A stretch of 64,000 nt of DNA from assembly GCF_000420485.1 (NCBI RefSeq), contig NZ_ATVA01000011.1:310001-374000 (forward strand). The letters are read 5' to 3'. The position numbers and the translations under genes were made by a program. Below the pieces are notes generated by a model, which was given only the letters and a program-made list of their open reading frames with translations, made no database searches and was not told where the DNA came from. This stretch comes from Paucidesulfovibrio longus DSM 6739 (GTDB taxonomy: Bacteria; Desulfobacterota; Desulfovibrionia; Desulfovibrionales; Desulfovibrionaceae). Numbering within the stretch: position 1 is the first letter of the stretch; each line of letters starts with the position of its first letter. This document shows, piece by piece, positions 28,164 through 36,452 of this stretch.

Positions 28164-28909
28164 ACACGGAAGCGAAAAAAATGAACGGGAAGAGATGCCG
28201 GAACGCGGCGGAAAGAGGCGTGGAGAACTGCCGGGCAGGGCGTGCGGCCCGTGCATGCCGGAGTCGGGGCGCGGTTTTCCTGGCGGGGTTGATCGCGGTG
28301 CTGGCGTTGGGTCTGGCCTTGTCCGGCTGCGCGGGGCTGAAACGTCCGGCCGTGGAAAAACGGCACTTCGACCTGCGGCCGGAGCGAGGCGAGCGCGTCG
28401 CCGCCCCGCAGGGCGCGCCCAATCTGAGACTGCGGCGCGTGCAGGTTTCTCCCCTGTGCAGCGGCAGGGAAATGGTCTTCCGCTCCGGTCCGGGGGCGTT
28501 TGCTTCGGACTATTACAACACTTGGTTCGTGCCTCCGGCGGACATGCTCAGCCAGGGGCTTCGCCAATGGCTGGACGGTTCCGGCCTTTTCGCCCACGTG
28601 CTCGACGGCGCGAGCCTTGCCGGGGCCAGCCTGGCGCTTGAGGGCACCGCCAATGCCCTGTACGGCGATTTTTCCGGGGATGCGCCCGCCGCTGTGGCCG
28701 AAATGCAGTTCCTGTTGTTGAACGAAGCCACCGGTCATAACGAAATCGTCTTTTCCGGCAGTTACGAAGAGCGCGTTCCTTTGACCTCCGAGGCCCCGGC
28801 GGAACTCGCCGCCGGTCTGCGGCAGGGCGTGGCCGCGATTTTCGCCCGGCTGGAATCCGACCTGGGCAAGGTGCCGGACCTGGCCGCCGGGGGGCAGGCG
28901 GCCCGTTGA
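28160..28909 (+). CDS. ABC transport auxiliary lipoprotein (PqiC-like)
   Basis: A 249-residue protein with a basic N terminus, hydrophobic stretch and lipobox LSGC (Cys near residue 57), followed by FDLRPERGER and NLRLRRVQVSPL, the pattern of ABC_trans_aux/PqiC lipoproteins that partner MCE transporters. The long N-region before the lipobox suggests the true start may be a downstream in-frame codon. Overlaps the MCE gene by 4 bases. No MlaC or MlaA homologue is nearby. Confidence 0.82.
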   Translation: MNTEAKKMNGKRCRNAAERGVENCRAGRAARACRSRGAVFLAGLIAVLALGLALSGCAGLKRPAVEKRHFDLRPERGERVAAPQGAPNLRLRRVQVSPLCSGREMVFRSGPGAFASDYYNTWFVPPADMLSQGLRQWLDGSGLFAHVLDGASLAGASLALEGTANALYGDFSGDAPAAVAEMQFLLLNEATGHNEIVFSGSYEERVPLTSEAPAELAAGLRQGVAAIFARLESDLGKVPDLAAGGQAAR

Positions 28910-29056
28910 GCTTTCCACGGGGGGACTTCGCCGTGTCTTGCCCGTTGAGCACGCTTCTTCGCCGGAATGGCATGCGCGTCGATTGGCCGACGCGGGCGTT
29001 CTCGTTCGCGAAGAGGCTGCACCGGCATTGGGCGTCGCCTGTTCGGCCAGACGGCG

Positions 29057-29503
29057 TCACCAGCCCTTGCGGCCGCCGTCGTAGGGCTTTCCCAGGCCAG
29101 CGCGGATGAGCATCTGCGCGAGATCCTCTCCGTCCACGCTGATGTCCGCCACGATGCGGAAATACTTTCCCCGGCGCACGTTGCGCAGTTGCAGCACCCG
29201 GCAGCCCGACAGGACGGCCCGGACCAGTTCCCGCGCCTGCACGGCCATGCGGCGAATCTCCGGGCGTTTGTCCCGGAGTTCCGGAGTGTCGCACCCGGCC
29301 AGCCTGACGGAAATCTCCCTCCCCACGATGTCCGGATAGCCGGGGATGTCCACCACGATGGTGTCCCCGTCCACCACGCGCAGAAGCCGAGCCTGGAGAT
29401 GGCCGTAGATTTGGCCGCCTGACAATGCGGCGGAAGGGAGGACGCAGGATGCCAACACCAAGAGTGCGGCGAGCCAGCGTGTGCGGTTATTCTTTTTGTT
29501 CAA
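29057..29503 (-). CDS. Secreted thermonuclease-family (SNase-like) protein
   Basis: 148 residues with a signal peptide (WLAALLVLASCVLPSAALS) and an SNase fold: LLRVVDGDTIVVDIPG, VRLAGCDTPELRD, and IRAGLGKPYDGG. The usual D-x-Y-G-R segment reads RRGKYFRI, so the catalytic arginine may be kept but the surroundings are divergent. Starts at TTG 29503 with no evident Shine-Dalgarno, so the start is uncertain. Isolated gene. Confidence 0.8.
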   Translation of the reverse strand: MNKKNNRTRWLAALLVLASCVLPSAALSGGQIYGHLQARLLRVVDGDTIVVDIPGYPDIVGREISVRLAGCDTPELRDKRPEIRRMAVQARELVRAVLSGCRVLQLRNVRRGKYFRIVADISVDGEDLAQMLIRAGLGKPYDGGRKGW

Positions 29504-29683
29504 TATTCTATGGTGTTATGGTTTAAAAAACATGTCAGAAATAGCCTTCGGGGAGGCAGGGATATCTTGTGTCCTCCCGTTACAGTTCATGCCATATTTT
29601 GACAAATAGCATATTGTTGTCAATAGGCTTTTGTCAGATCCGAAATAAAACATGCACTATATGCGTTATTTATAATGCGCAAA
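29504..29683. other. AT-rich intergenic stretch
   Basis: About 180 bases distinctly richer in A/T than the surroundings, between the nuclease-like gene and the rpe terminator. No credible ORF or RNA gene was found. It may hold the nuclease promoter or be acquired DNA. Confidence 0.4.
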
Positions 29684-29711
29684 AAAGGCCCCTGCCGAAG
29701 CAGGGGCCTTT
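29684..29711 (-). terminator. Intrinsic terminator of the heme-rpe operon
   Basis: AAAGGCCCCTGC (29684-29695), loop CGAA, GCAGGGGCCTTT (29700-29711), with A-run to the left that reads as a T-tract on the minus strand. 12-bp perfect stem, 90 bases past the rpe stop. Confidence 0.92.
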
Positions 29712-29800
29712 GGGGGGCAAAAAAAGGAAGGGCGAGCTCTTCCGGCGCGGTGCATTCCGGCGCCGCAGCCCGGTTTCGCCGCCGGGGAAGCTGGACGAAA

Positions 29801-30463
29801 TCAGGCCCAGGCGGCCTCGAAAGCCTTCAGCCGTTCGGCGTAGGGCGGGAACTTGAAGAACGCCGAGCCGGAAACGAGCACGTCCGCGCCCGCCTCCACG
29901 AGGGATTTGCAGTTCTCCAGGGTCACGCCGCCGTCCACCTGGATCAGGGCCTTGCTGCCCGCCGCGTCGATCATGGCGCGCAGCTCGCGGATCTTGTCCA
30001 TGCAGAAGGGAATGAATTTCTGGCCGCCGAAGCCGGGGTTCACGCTCATGATCAGAACCATGTCGAGCTGCGGCAGCAGGTATTTGACGGCGTCCAGGGG
30101 CGTGGCCGGGTTCAGGGACACGGCGCATTGCACGCCCCGGTCCGCGATGGCGGCCACGGCGCGTTCCAGATGATGCGTGGCCTCGGCGTGCACGCAGATC
30201 AGGTCGCAGCCCGCGTCCGCGAATTCGTCGATGTAGCGTTCCGGCTTTTCGATCATCAGGTGCGTGTCGAAAAAAAGCTTGGAGTGTTTGCGCATGGCCT
30301 TGATGACCGGGGGGCCGAAGGTGATGTTCGGCACGAACAGTCCGTCCATGACGTCCAGGTGCGCCCATTTCAGGCCGGCTGCCTCCAGCGCCTGCAACTC
30401 GTCGGCGAGCCTTGCGAAGTCGCAGGAAAGCAGCGAAGGGGAAAGAACGATCTCTCGAGCCAT
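29801..30463 (-). CDS. rpe: Ribulose-phosphate 3-epimerase
   Basis: Interconverts ribulose 5-phosphate and xylulose 5-phosphate. The 220-residue TIM barrel has ILSPSLLSCDFARL, HLDVMDGLFVPNITFGPPV, HLMIEKPERYI, MSVNPGFGGQKFI and VDGGVTLENC, covering the catalytic Asp pair and metal-binding histidines. It starts 5 bases after the siroheme decarboxylase gene, probably as a hitchhiking member of that operon. Confidence 0.96.
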   Translation of the reverse strand: MAREIVLSPSLLSCDFARLADELQALEAAGLKWAHLDVMDGLFVPNITFGPPVIKAMRKHSKLFFDTHLMIEKPERYIDEFADAGCDLICVHAEATHHLERAVAAIADRGVQCAVSLNPATPLDAVKYLLPQLDMVLIMSVNPGFGGQKFIPFCMDKIRELRAMIDAAGSKALIQVDGGVTLENCKSLVEAGADVLVSGSAFFKFPPYAERLKAFEAAWA

Positions 30464-30468
30464 ATCGG

Positions 30469-30927
30469 CTAGTCCTCCACGTTGAAATCGACTTTGATCT
30501 TGAACATCTTGTCCGCGGGAAGGTTGAGCACCTTGATGCCCGTTTTGGCGCTGATCTCCGCCAGGGTCGCCTCCACATCCTCCCAGTCCGGGCCGATGTA
30601 GGTGAACCAGACGTTCAGCTCGTTCTCGCGCAGGTAGTTGTGCGTGACGCCGTCGTACCGGTTCACTTCGGCCACGAATTCGTCCAGCTTCTCCTCCGGA
30701 ACCTTGGCCGCGCAGAGCGTGGAGCGCCAGCCCAGCTGCCGGGAGCCGAAGTTCGCGCCGATGCGCCGGATCACGCCGCTGTCGCGCAGGCGGTTGACCC
30801 GCTCCAGCGTCTCGGACTCGGAAAGACCCACCTGCTCGCCCACCACCGCGTAGGGGCGTGGGGCAATAGGGAACTCCGATTGGATGATATTCAGGATTTT
30901 GCGGTCAAATTCGTCCATTTCGTGCAT
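30469..30927 (-). CDS. Siroheme decarboxylase subunit (AhbA/AhbB type)
   Basis: AsnC-like protein of 152 residues that, with its partner, decarboxylates siroheme to 12,18-didecarboxysiroheme. It has the NirD/L-type pattern: DRKILNIIQSEFPIAPRPYAVVGEQVGLSE at the start, RIGANFGSRQLGW and THNYLREN..NVWFT. GGAGG lies 8 bases before ATG 30927. It sits in the heme operon and is more AhbB-like to my eye, but A and B cannot be told apart reliably; the partner subunit is not in the window. Confidence 0.85.
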   Translation of the reverse strand: MHEMDEFDRKILNIIQSEFPIAPRPYAVVGEQVGLSESETLERVNRLRDSGVIRRIGANFGSRQLGWRSTLCAAKVPEEKLDEFVAEVNRYDGVTHNYLRENELNVWFTYIGPDWEDVEATLAEISAKTGIKVLNLPADKMFKIKVDFNVED

Positions 30928-30945
30928 CGTGTTCGCCTCCGGCGG

Positions 30946-31169
30946 CCAGGGGGGAAACCCCCTTTTGAAAAAGGGGGCTTTCCCCCCTGGACCCCCCTTC
31001 CCCTAAAACTTTTATGGGTTTTGATGCGGCTGCGCCGCATCAAAACAGAGGGGCTGAAATCTGCTTCCCCTGTCCGCGATCCCGCCTTGCGCGTCAGCGC
31101 AAGGCCGATAAAAGTCTTTGGAAAGGGGGTCCGGGGGAAGAACCTTTCTTCAGAAAGGTTTTCCCCCGG
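30946..31169. repeat. Dense palindromic element between ahbD and the decarboxylase gene
   Basis: Four hairpins fill the gap: 30946-30990 (about 22-bp arms with one bulge), 31019-31045 (12-bp perfect arms TTTTGATGCGGC), 31085-31104 (CCTTGCGC/GCGCAAGG) and 31131-31169 (about 18-bp arms with one bulge). The flanks between them are also mutually inverted: GGACCCCCCTTCCCC with ACTTTTAT on the left matches the reverse complement of ATAAAAGT and GGGGGTCC on the right. This makes a roughly symmetrical 224-base unit, resembling repeated intergenic or MITE-like elements. Confidence 0.7.
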
Positions 31170-31177
31170 CAAATTCT

Positions 31178-32374
31178 TTACGCCTTCGCCTTTTTCTTCG
31201 GCTGATACGAGCACAAGGGCTCTTCTTCCAGGTAATGCCCGCGCATGGTCTGGGCGCGGGCGCGGCAGCCGCCGCAGACGCGTTCGTATTCGCAGTGGCC
31301 GCATTTGCCCTGGTAGACTTCGGGGTTGCGCAGATTCAGGAACTGCTTGGACTTGCGCCAGATTGCCGGGAAGGGCGTCTCGCGCACATTGCCGCAGTCC
31401 AGTTCCAGGTAGCCGCAGGGCTGGACCTGTCCGGTATGGGAGATGAAGCAGAAGCCCACGCCGCCGAGGCAGCCGCGCGAAACCGCGTCCAGGCCGAAGT
31501 TCTCGAAGGTCACGGGAATGCCTTCCTCCTTGGCCCGCTGGCGCAGGATGCGGTGGTAGTGCGGGGCGCAGGTGGCCTTGAGCAGCATGTCGGTGGTCTT
31601 CTGGAAGTCGTAGAACCAGTTGAGCACGTCCTCGTATTCCTGGGCGGAGATGATCTCCGTGCCCAGTTCCACGGCGCGGCCCGTGGGCACGAGCAGGAAG
31701 ATGTGCCAGGCGGACGCGCCGATGCGTTCGCAGAGCTGGAAGATGTCCTTGAAGAGATGCAGGTTGTTCTTGGTCACCGTGGTGTTGATCTGGAATTCGA
31801 TGCCCACGTCCTTGAGATGCTGGATGCCGCGCATGGAGGCGTTGAACGCGCCCTGCTCGCCGCGAAATTCATCGTGCTGTGCGGCTTCGGGCGCGTCGAT
31901 GGAGATGGAGCAGCGTTCCACGCCCGCTTGCTTCATCTTCTGCGCGGTCTCGGGCGTGATCAGCGTGCCGTTGGGGGCCATGACGCAGCGCAGGCCCTTG
32001 GCCTTGGCATAGGCGATCAGCTCGTACACATCGTGTCGCATCATGGGCTCGCCGCCCGTGAAGATGATGATCGGGTTGCCCACGTCCGGGAAGGTGTCGA
32101 TGAGGGCTTTGGCTTCCTCGGTGGAAAGCTCGCCCTCGTAGGGTTCGGGGTGCGCCTCGGCCCGGCAGTGCTTGCAGGCGAGGTTGCAGGAGCGGGTCAC
32201 TTCCCAGGCGATCAGGCGGCAGGCCGGGGTGCCGTCCTCCAGCTTCATGACGGGCTTCTTGCCGGGATGCTCGTGCGCGCCGTCCATGCCGCCGGGATGT
32301 CCGGCCTGGGGCTGGGAGCCCGCCGGATGCCCGCCGGGGTGTCCGCCGGGGTGTCCTTGATTGGGATTGCTCAT
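31178..32374 (-). CDS. ahbD: Heme synthase AhbD (radical SAM coproheme decarboxylase)
   Basis: Last step of the alternative heme pathway: oxidative decarboxylation of Fe-coproporphyrin III to heme b. 398 residues with radical SAM cysteines C63/C67/C70 in EVTRSCNLACKHC, the FTGGEP motif, and a C-terminal SPASM-like cysteine set (GKCGHCEYERVCGGC and a later C). The first 40 residues are rich in H, G and P, with repeats of HPGG (see findings). It starts 19 bases after hemB. Confidence 0.92.
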   Translation of the reverse strand: MSNPNQGHPGGHPGGHPAGSQPQAGHPGGMDGAHEHPGKKPVMKLEDGTPACRLIAWEVTRSCNLACKHCRAEAHPEPYEGELSTEEAKALIDTFPDVGNPIIIFTGGEPMMRHDVYELIAYAKAKGLRCVMAPNGTLITPETAQKMKQAGVERCSISIDAPEAAQHDEFRGEQGAFNASMRGIQHLKDVGIEFQINTTVTKNNLHLFKDIFQLCERIGASAWHIFLLVPTGRAVELGTEIISAQEYEDVLNWFYDFQKTTDMLLKATCAPHYHRILRQRAKEEGIPVTFENFGLDAVSRGCLGGVGFCFISHTGQVQPCGYLELDCGNVRETPFPAIWRKSKQFLNLRNPEVYQGKCGHCEYERVCGGCRARAQTMRGHYLEEEPLCSYQPKKKAKA

Positions 32375-32393
32375 TTGTATCTACCTGAAAAAA

Positions 32394-33365
32394 TTACAGC
32401 GTTTTTAAAACATCTTCCGTGAAGTAGCTCAGGATCAGATCGGCTCCGGCCCGCTTGATGGAGGTGAGGGACTCCATGACCACCGCCTGTTCGTCGATCC
32501 AGCCGTTCTGGGCGGCGGCCTTGATCATGCTGTATTCGCCGGAGACCTGATAGGCCGCGATGGGCATGTCGAAGGAGTCGCGGACCTGGCGGATGATGTC
32601 CAGGTAGGCCAGGGCGGGCTTGACCATGAGGATGTCCGCGCCCTCGAAGGCGTCGGCCGCGGCTTCGCGCATGGCCTCGCGGCTGTTGGCCGGGTCCATC
32701 TGGTAGGTCTTGCGGTCGCCGAACTTGGGGGCGCTCTCCGCGGCCTCGCGGAAGGGGCCGTAGAACGCGGAGGAATACTTCACCGCGTAGGACATGATCG
32801 GCAGGTTCGCGTGGCCGCCTGCGTCCAGGATGTCCCGGATGGCCTGCACCCGTCCGTCCATCATGTCGGAGGGGGCGACCATGTCCGCGCCCGCCTCGGC
32901 GTAGGAGAGGGCCGTGCGGGCCAGGAGATCCAGGGTCGGGTCGTTGAGCACGTCCCCGTCCTTCACGATGCCGCAATGGCCGTGGGAGGTGTATTCGCAG
33001 AGGCAGACGTCCGGGCAGACGAGCAGCTGCGGCCACTTGTCCTTGATCATGCGGATGGCGCGCTGGACGATGCCGTTGTCGTCGTAAGCGCCGCTGGCCT
33101 TTTCGTCCTTGTGCGCGGGAATGCCGAAGAGCATCAGGCTGCGCAGGCCGGAGGCCACTGCCTCGCCCACCTGCTTTTCGAGCTGCTTCAGGCTGAGCTG
33201 GAACTGCCCGGGCATGGACCCGATGGGTTTGCGGAAGTCCTTGTCGTCCGTCTCGGCGACGAAGTAGAGCATCATCAGATCCTGGGGACGGATCTCCGTC
33301 TCGCGGACCATCTCGCGGAGGGTCGCGCTGCGGCGCAGTCTGCGGCCACGGTGAAATTCGGACAT
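32394..33365 (-). CDS. hemB: Porphobilinogen synthase
   Basis: Condenses two 5-aminolevulinate molecules. The 323-residue product has the zinc-site cysteines in [14 protein letters not shown], the Schiff-base lysine region [17 protein letters not shown] and [12 protein letters not shown]. Shine-Dalgarno GAGGAG precedes the ATG. Placed between ahbC and ahbD in the heme operon. Confidence 0.97.
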   Translation of the reverse strand: MSEFHRGRRLRRSATLREMVRETEIRPQDLMMLYFVAETDDKDFRKPIGSMPGQFQLSLKQLEKQVGEAVASGLRSLMLFGIPAHKDEKASGAYDDNGIVQRAIRMIKDKWPQLLVCPDVCLCEYTSHGHCGIVKDGDVLNDPTLDLLARTALSYAEAGADMVAPSDMMDGRVQAIRDILDAGGHANLPIMSYAVKYSSAFYGPFREAAESAPKFGDRKTYQMDPANSREAMREAAADAFEGADILMVKPALAYLDIIRQVRDSFDMPIAAYQVSGEYSMIKAAAQNGWIDEQAVVMESLTSIKRAGADLILSYFTEDVLKTL

Positions 33366-33483
33366 GGCAACTCCTCTAGGGACGGCGGGAGGGCGGGGAG
33401 AGGGGGAGGCTCGTCCCCACGGGAGCGCGGTCGCCCTCCCGGTGCTGGCCCCGGCCGGGTCGGCGCGGGGCGGAAAACGGGAA

Positions 33484-33525
33484 CGCCGGCCGGAAATCCA
33501 GAATGCGTCGGATTTCCGGCCGGCG
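33484..33525 (-). terminator. Long hairpin between ahbC and hemB
   Basis: A 16-bp perfect stem: CGCCGGCCGGAAATCC (33484-33499), 10-base loop, GGATTTCCGGCCGGCG (33510-33525), 9 bases after the ahbC stop. The downstream tract on the minus strand is only moderately T-rich (TTCCCGTTTTCC), so it may attenuate, or protect the mRNA, rather than terminate fully. Confidence 0.6.
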
Positions 33526-33534
33526 GATCAGTCA

Positions 33535-34740
33535 TCAGTCCTTGACGCCCACGGGCTCGCCGCTGATCTCCTCGTCGGTGAGGTAGCAGGCGGGATCCTG
33601 GGCCCAGAAGTCGCCGTAATAGGCTTCGGCGCGGGCGCGGAAGTTGCCGCCGCAGATGTGCAGGAAGCGGCAGTCGGCGCAGCGGCCCTTCACGTGGGGA
33701 CGCTTGTCCTTCATCTTGTGCAGCAGCTCGATTTCAGGATCGTCCCAGATCTGGGAGAAGGGGCGTTCGAGCACGTTGCCGAAGGTGTGGTGGCGCATGA
33801 ACTGGTCCGCATGCACGGAACCGTCCCAGGAGATGCAGCCGATGCCGCGTCCCGTGGAGTTTCCTTCGTTCCACTGGAGCAGCTCCAGCACCTCGGCGGC
33901 GCGCTTGGGATCCTCGCGGAGCATGCGGTAGTAGAGGTAGGGCCCGTCCGCGTGGTTGTCCACGGTGAGCACTTCCTTGGGCAGGCCCTTGTCGTAGAGG
34001 GCCTTGGTGCGGTCCATGATCAGGTCCACGACCTGGCGGGTTTCCGCATGGTCGAGGTCTTCCTTGATCAGCTCGGAGCCGCGCCCGGAGTAGACCAGAT
34101 GGTAGAAGCAGATGCGGGGGATGTCGCGCTGCTCGATGAGGTCGAAGAGATGCGGAATCTCCATGGCGTTGCGCTTGTTGATGGTGAAGCGCAGGCCGAC
34201 CTTGAGCCCCTCGGCCTGGCAGTTGGCCACGCCTTCGAGCGCTTTCTTGTACGCGCCCTTGACGCCGCGGAACTTGTCGTGGACCTCTTCGGCCCCGTCC
34301 AGGGAGATGCCCACGTAGGACAGGCCGACTTCCTTGAGTTCCTTGGCCTTCTTCTTGGTGATCAGGGTGCCGTTGGTGGAGATGACCGCGCGCATGCCCT
34401 TGCCGGTCGCGTACATGGCCAGCTCGGTGAGGTCTTCGCGCACCAGGGGTTCGCCGCCGGAGAAGAGGATCACGGGCGCGCCGTAGGCGGCCAGGTCGTC
34501 GATCATCTCCTTGGCCTTGGCCGTGGAAATGGGATCCTCGTGGGCGCTGGGGTCCACGGCGTGCGCATAACAGTGCACGCATTTGAGGTTGCACCGCTGG
34601 GTCATGTTCCAGACCACCACGGGCTTTTTGTCCTTGGAGAACTGCAACAGGTGGGAGGGCAGCTTGCCCGACTCGCGCCCATAACGCAGGGCGTCGGAAG
34701 GCTCCACCGAGCCGCAGTAGAGTTTCGAAATGCCGATCAT
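33535..34740 (-). CDS. ahbC: 12,18-didecarboxysiroheme deacetylase AhbC
   Basis: Radical SAM enzyme that removes two acetate side chains to give Fe-coproporphyrin III. 401 residues, with cysteines C50/C54/C57 in NMTQRCNLKCVHC, FSGGEP, and a C-terminal cysteine cluster (CADCRFLHICGGN, later C). NirJ-like start MIGISKLYCG. First gene of the operon, 76 bases from a good promoter. Confidence 0.93.
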   Translation of the reverse strand: MIGISKLYCGSVEPSDALRYGRESGKLPSHLLQFSKDKKPVVVWNMTQRCNLKCVHCYAHAVDPSAHEDPISTAKAKEMIDDLAAYGAPVILFSGGEPLVREDLTELAMYATGKGMRAVISTNGTLITKKKAKELKEVGLSYVGISLDGAEEVHDKFRGVKGAYKKALEGVANCQAEGLKVGLRFTINKRNAMEIPHLFDLIEQRDIPRICFYHLVYSGRGSELIKEDLDHAETRQVVDLIMDRTKALYDKGLPKEVLTVDNHADGPYLYYRMLREDPKRAAEVLELLQWNEGNSTGRGIGCISWDGSVHADQFMRHHTFGNVLERPFSQIWDDPEIELLHKMKDKRPHVKGRCADCRFLHICGGNFRARAEAYYGDFWAQDPACYLTDEEISGEPVGVKD

Positions 34741-34775
34741 TGCCTTACCTCGCTTTGAAGTGGGACCATTGCGGT

Positions 34776-34804
34776 ATCATAAAAGGCCCAGGCAGAAAAG
34801 TCGA
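34776..34804 (-). promoter_or_regulatory. Predicted promoter of the ahbC-hemB-ahbD operon
   Basis: On the minus strand TCGACT (34799-34804) and TATGAT (34776-34781) are separated by 17 bases. The -10 matches 5 of 6 and the -35 4 of 6. It lies between the upstream terminator and the ahbC start. Confidence 0.6.
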
Positions 34805-34815
34805 AAAGAGCCGTC

Positions 34816-34845
34816 AAAAAAAGGGGAGGAACGCATCCTCCCCTT
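34816..34845 (-). terminator. Intrinsic terminator of the OmpA-like gene
   Basis: AAGGGGAGGA (34821-34830), loop ACGCA, TCCTCCCCTT (34836-34845), with A-run at 34816-34820 that reads as U-tract on the minus strand. 33 bases beyond the stop at 34879. Confidence 0.9.
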
Positions 34846-34878
34846 TCTAGTAAGCCGTGACAGCGGGCTGTCAACCGC

Positions 34879-36021
34879 TCATTGCGCGAGGCGCACCTCC
34901 ACCCGGCGGTTGAGCTGCTTGTTCGCCGGCGTGGTGTTCGGCACCAGCGGCTCGGATTCGCCGCGCCCGTCCGTGGCCAGCAGGGCCGGGTCGATGCCGT
35001 GCCGCTGCACGAGATAGCTCTTCACCGCGGCGGCGCGCCGTTTGGAAAGTTCCAGGTTGTACTGATCCGAGGCGTCCGAATCGGTGTGCCCGATGATCAG
35101 AACCTTGCGGCCCTTGAGTTTCGGCGAATTCAGCGCCTGGCCAAGCTCGTCCAGGTTGGCGAAATATTCCGGACGGATGGTGGCCTTGTCCACGTCGAAC
35201 TCGACCTTGATGTAGACGCTGCCCGTCGTCGCTCCCAGCTCGTCGGCCAGGTCCATGCTGCGGACGGACGCGCCCTGGTCGGTCTGGTTCGCGTTTTCGT
35301 CCGGCGATGCCGTGAGTCCGTCCACGATTTCGTCCGCGGTGGAGGCGAAGCCGAGGCGGCGCGGGTCCACGGGCGGCAGCCAGGAACGCAGGGGCACGGC
35401 CATGTCCGCGGCGATGGCGCGGGTGATGGAATAGAGCGGCGAGTCCGGCATGCGGGTGCGCGTCATCCAGAGCACCCAGTCCTTGTTGCGCTCGAATTCG
35501 ATGCGGCCCGTCTGTTCCATGGACACGAGCATGTTTCCGCTGGCCACCTCGTAGATGTCGCAGCGGATGGTCAGGGCGGAATCGTCCACGGTGCCGCCCG
35601 CGTAGAGATAGGGCACGGAGGGAAGCACGAGCATGTCCGCGCCGCGCCGCCGGGCCTCGGCCAGGGCGGATTCGCGGCCCCGGTAGACCAGCTCGTCGGG
35701 CAGGACCAGGGTCGGGAAGACCGGCTCCTCGGACCAGGCGTCCTGGAACACGCGGGCCAGGCTGCGACCCAGCTCGATGCGCGCCGGGATGGTTTCGCGG
35801 ATCCACATGGGGAACATCAGCGCCTTGACCGGGGAATGGAGCCGTTCCACGGGCCGGACGTACACATGCAGATTCGATCGGTCCACTGCGGCGTCCGTGA
35901 CGATCTGGGTCTGCTGGGTCAGGGACGGCTGAACGTAGTTGCAGGCTCCGAGCAGGGCGCAGAGCAGCAGGACCGGGAGCAGGACAGGGGCGCGGCCAGG
36001 GCGGCGACTGGGGTGCTTCAT
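34879..36021 (-). CDS. OmpA-family lipoprotein
   Basis: 380 residues. A signal sequence ends in the lipobox LLGAC, suggesting an outer-membrane lipoprotein. Residues about 30-230 form a domain I do not recognise. The C-terminal 110 residues are an OmpA peptidoglycan-binding domain (VEFDVDKATIRPEYF, IIGHTDSDASDQYNLELSKRRAAAV, NRRVEVRL). Probably links the outer membrane to peptidoglycan. Single gene with its own terminator. Confidence 0.87.
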   Translation of the reverse strand: MKHPSRRPGRAPVLLPVLLLCALLGACNYVQPSLTQQTQIVTDAAVDRSNLHVYVRPVERLHSPVKALMFPMWIRETIPARIELGRSLARVFQDAWSEEPVFPTLVLPDELVYRGRESALAEARRRGADMLVLPSVPYLYAGGTVDDSALTIRCDIYEVASGNMLVSMEQTGRIEFERNKDWVLWMTRTRMPDSPLYSITRAIAADMAVPLRSWLPPVDPRRLGFASTADEIVDGLTASPDENANQTDQGASVRSMDLADELGATTGSVYIKVEFDVDKATIRPEYFANLDELGQALNSPKLKGRKVLIIGHTDSDASDQYNLELSKRRAAAVKSYLVQRHGIDPALLATDGRGESEPLVPNTTPANKQLNRRVEVRLAQ

Positions 36022-36113
36022 TGTTTTTCCCTTGAAATCCGTATTGATGAATCGGCGACAAAACGCCGACGGTCACGGTCTTATGCGGGAATCAGAAGCA
36101 AGATGCGTACCGC

Positions 36114-36452
36114 CTATTGCAGCAGGCGGGTGGGGGAAGGCGCGGACTGGATGGATTCGAGCAGTTGGCGCTTGGAGTGCAGCAGACCCTGCCGGAGCAT
36201 CAGCCGCTCCTTGGCGGACATCTGTCGGAAATTCGGCTCTGCGGCGATGCGCGCGAGCTTTTCCGCCTCCAGGTGAATGTCGCGGATGACGGCCTGCACC
36301 GAGGACTCGCCGGGGCAGGACTGCGCGGCGCACAGGGCCAGTGTCCGCAGTTCGGCGGCCATGTCCAGAAACACGCTCGGCTTGATCTGGCGCTGAAGCT
36401 GGCGGCGGGAGGCCAGGGAGCGGAAAACGTCGCGGATTCGGTTCAGGATCAC
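36114..36452 (-). CDS. Small helical protein of unknown function
   Basis: 112 residues, predicted mostly helical and soluble, with two cysteines in LCAAQSCPGESS. Starts at GTG 36452 overlapping the stop of the zinc-ribbon membrane protein (GTGA), so it is translationally coupled to it. No family recognised. Confidence 0.7.
   Translation of the reverse strand: MILNRIRDVFRSLASRRQLQRQIKPSVFLDMAAELRTLALCAAQSCPGESSVQAVIRDIHLEAEKLARIAAEPNFRQMSAKERLMLRQGLLHSKRQLLESIQSAPSPTRLLQ

Noticed and set aside
31014-31205. A 63-codon plus-strand open frame in the ahbD/decarboxylase gap
   Set aside because: It reads through the palindromic element, whose hairpins explain the sequence better than coding.
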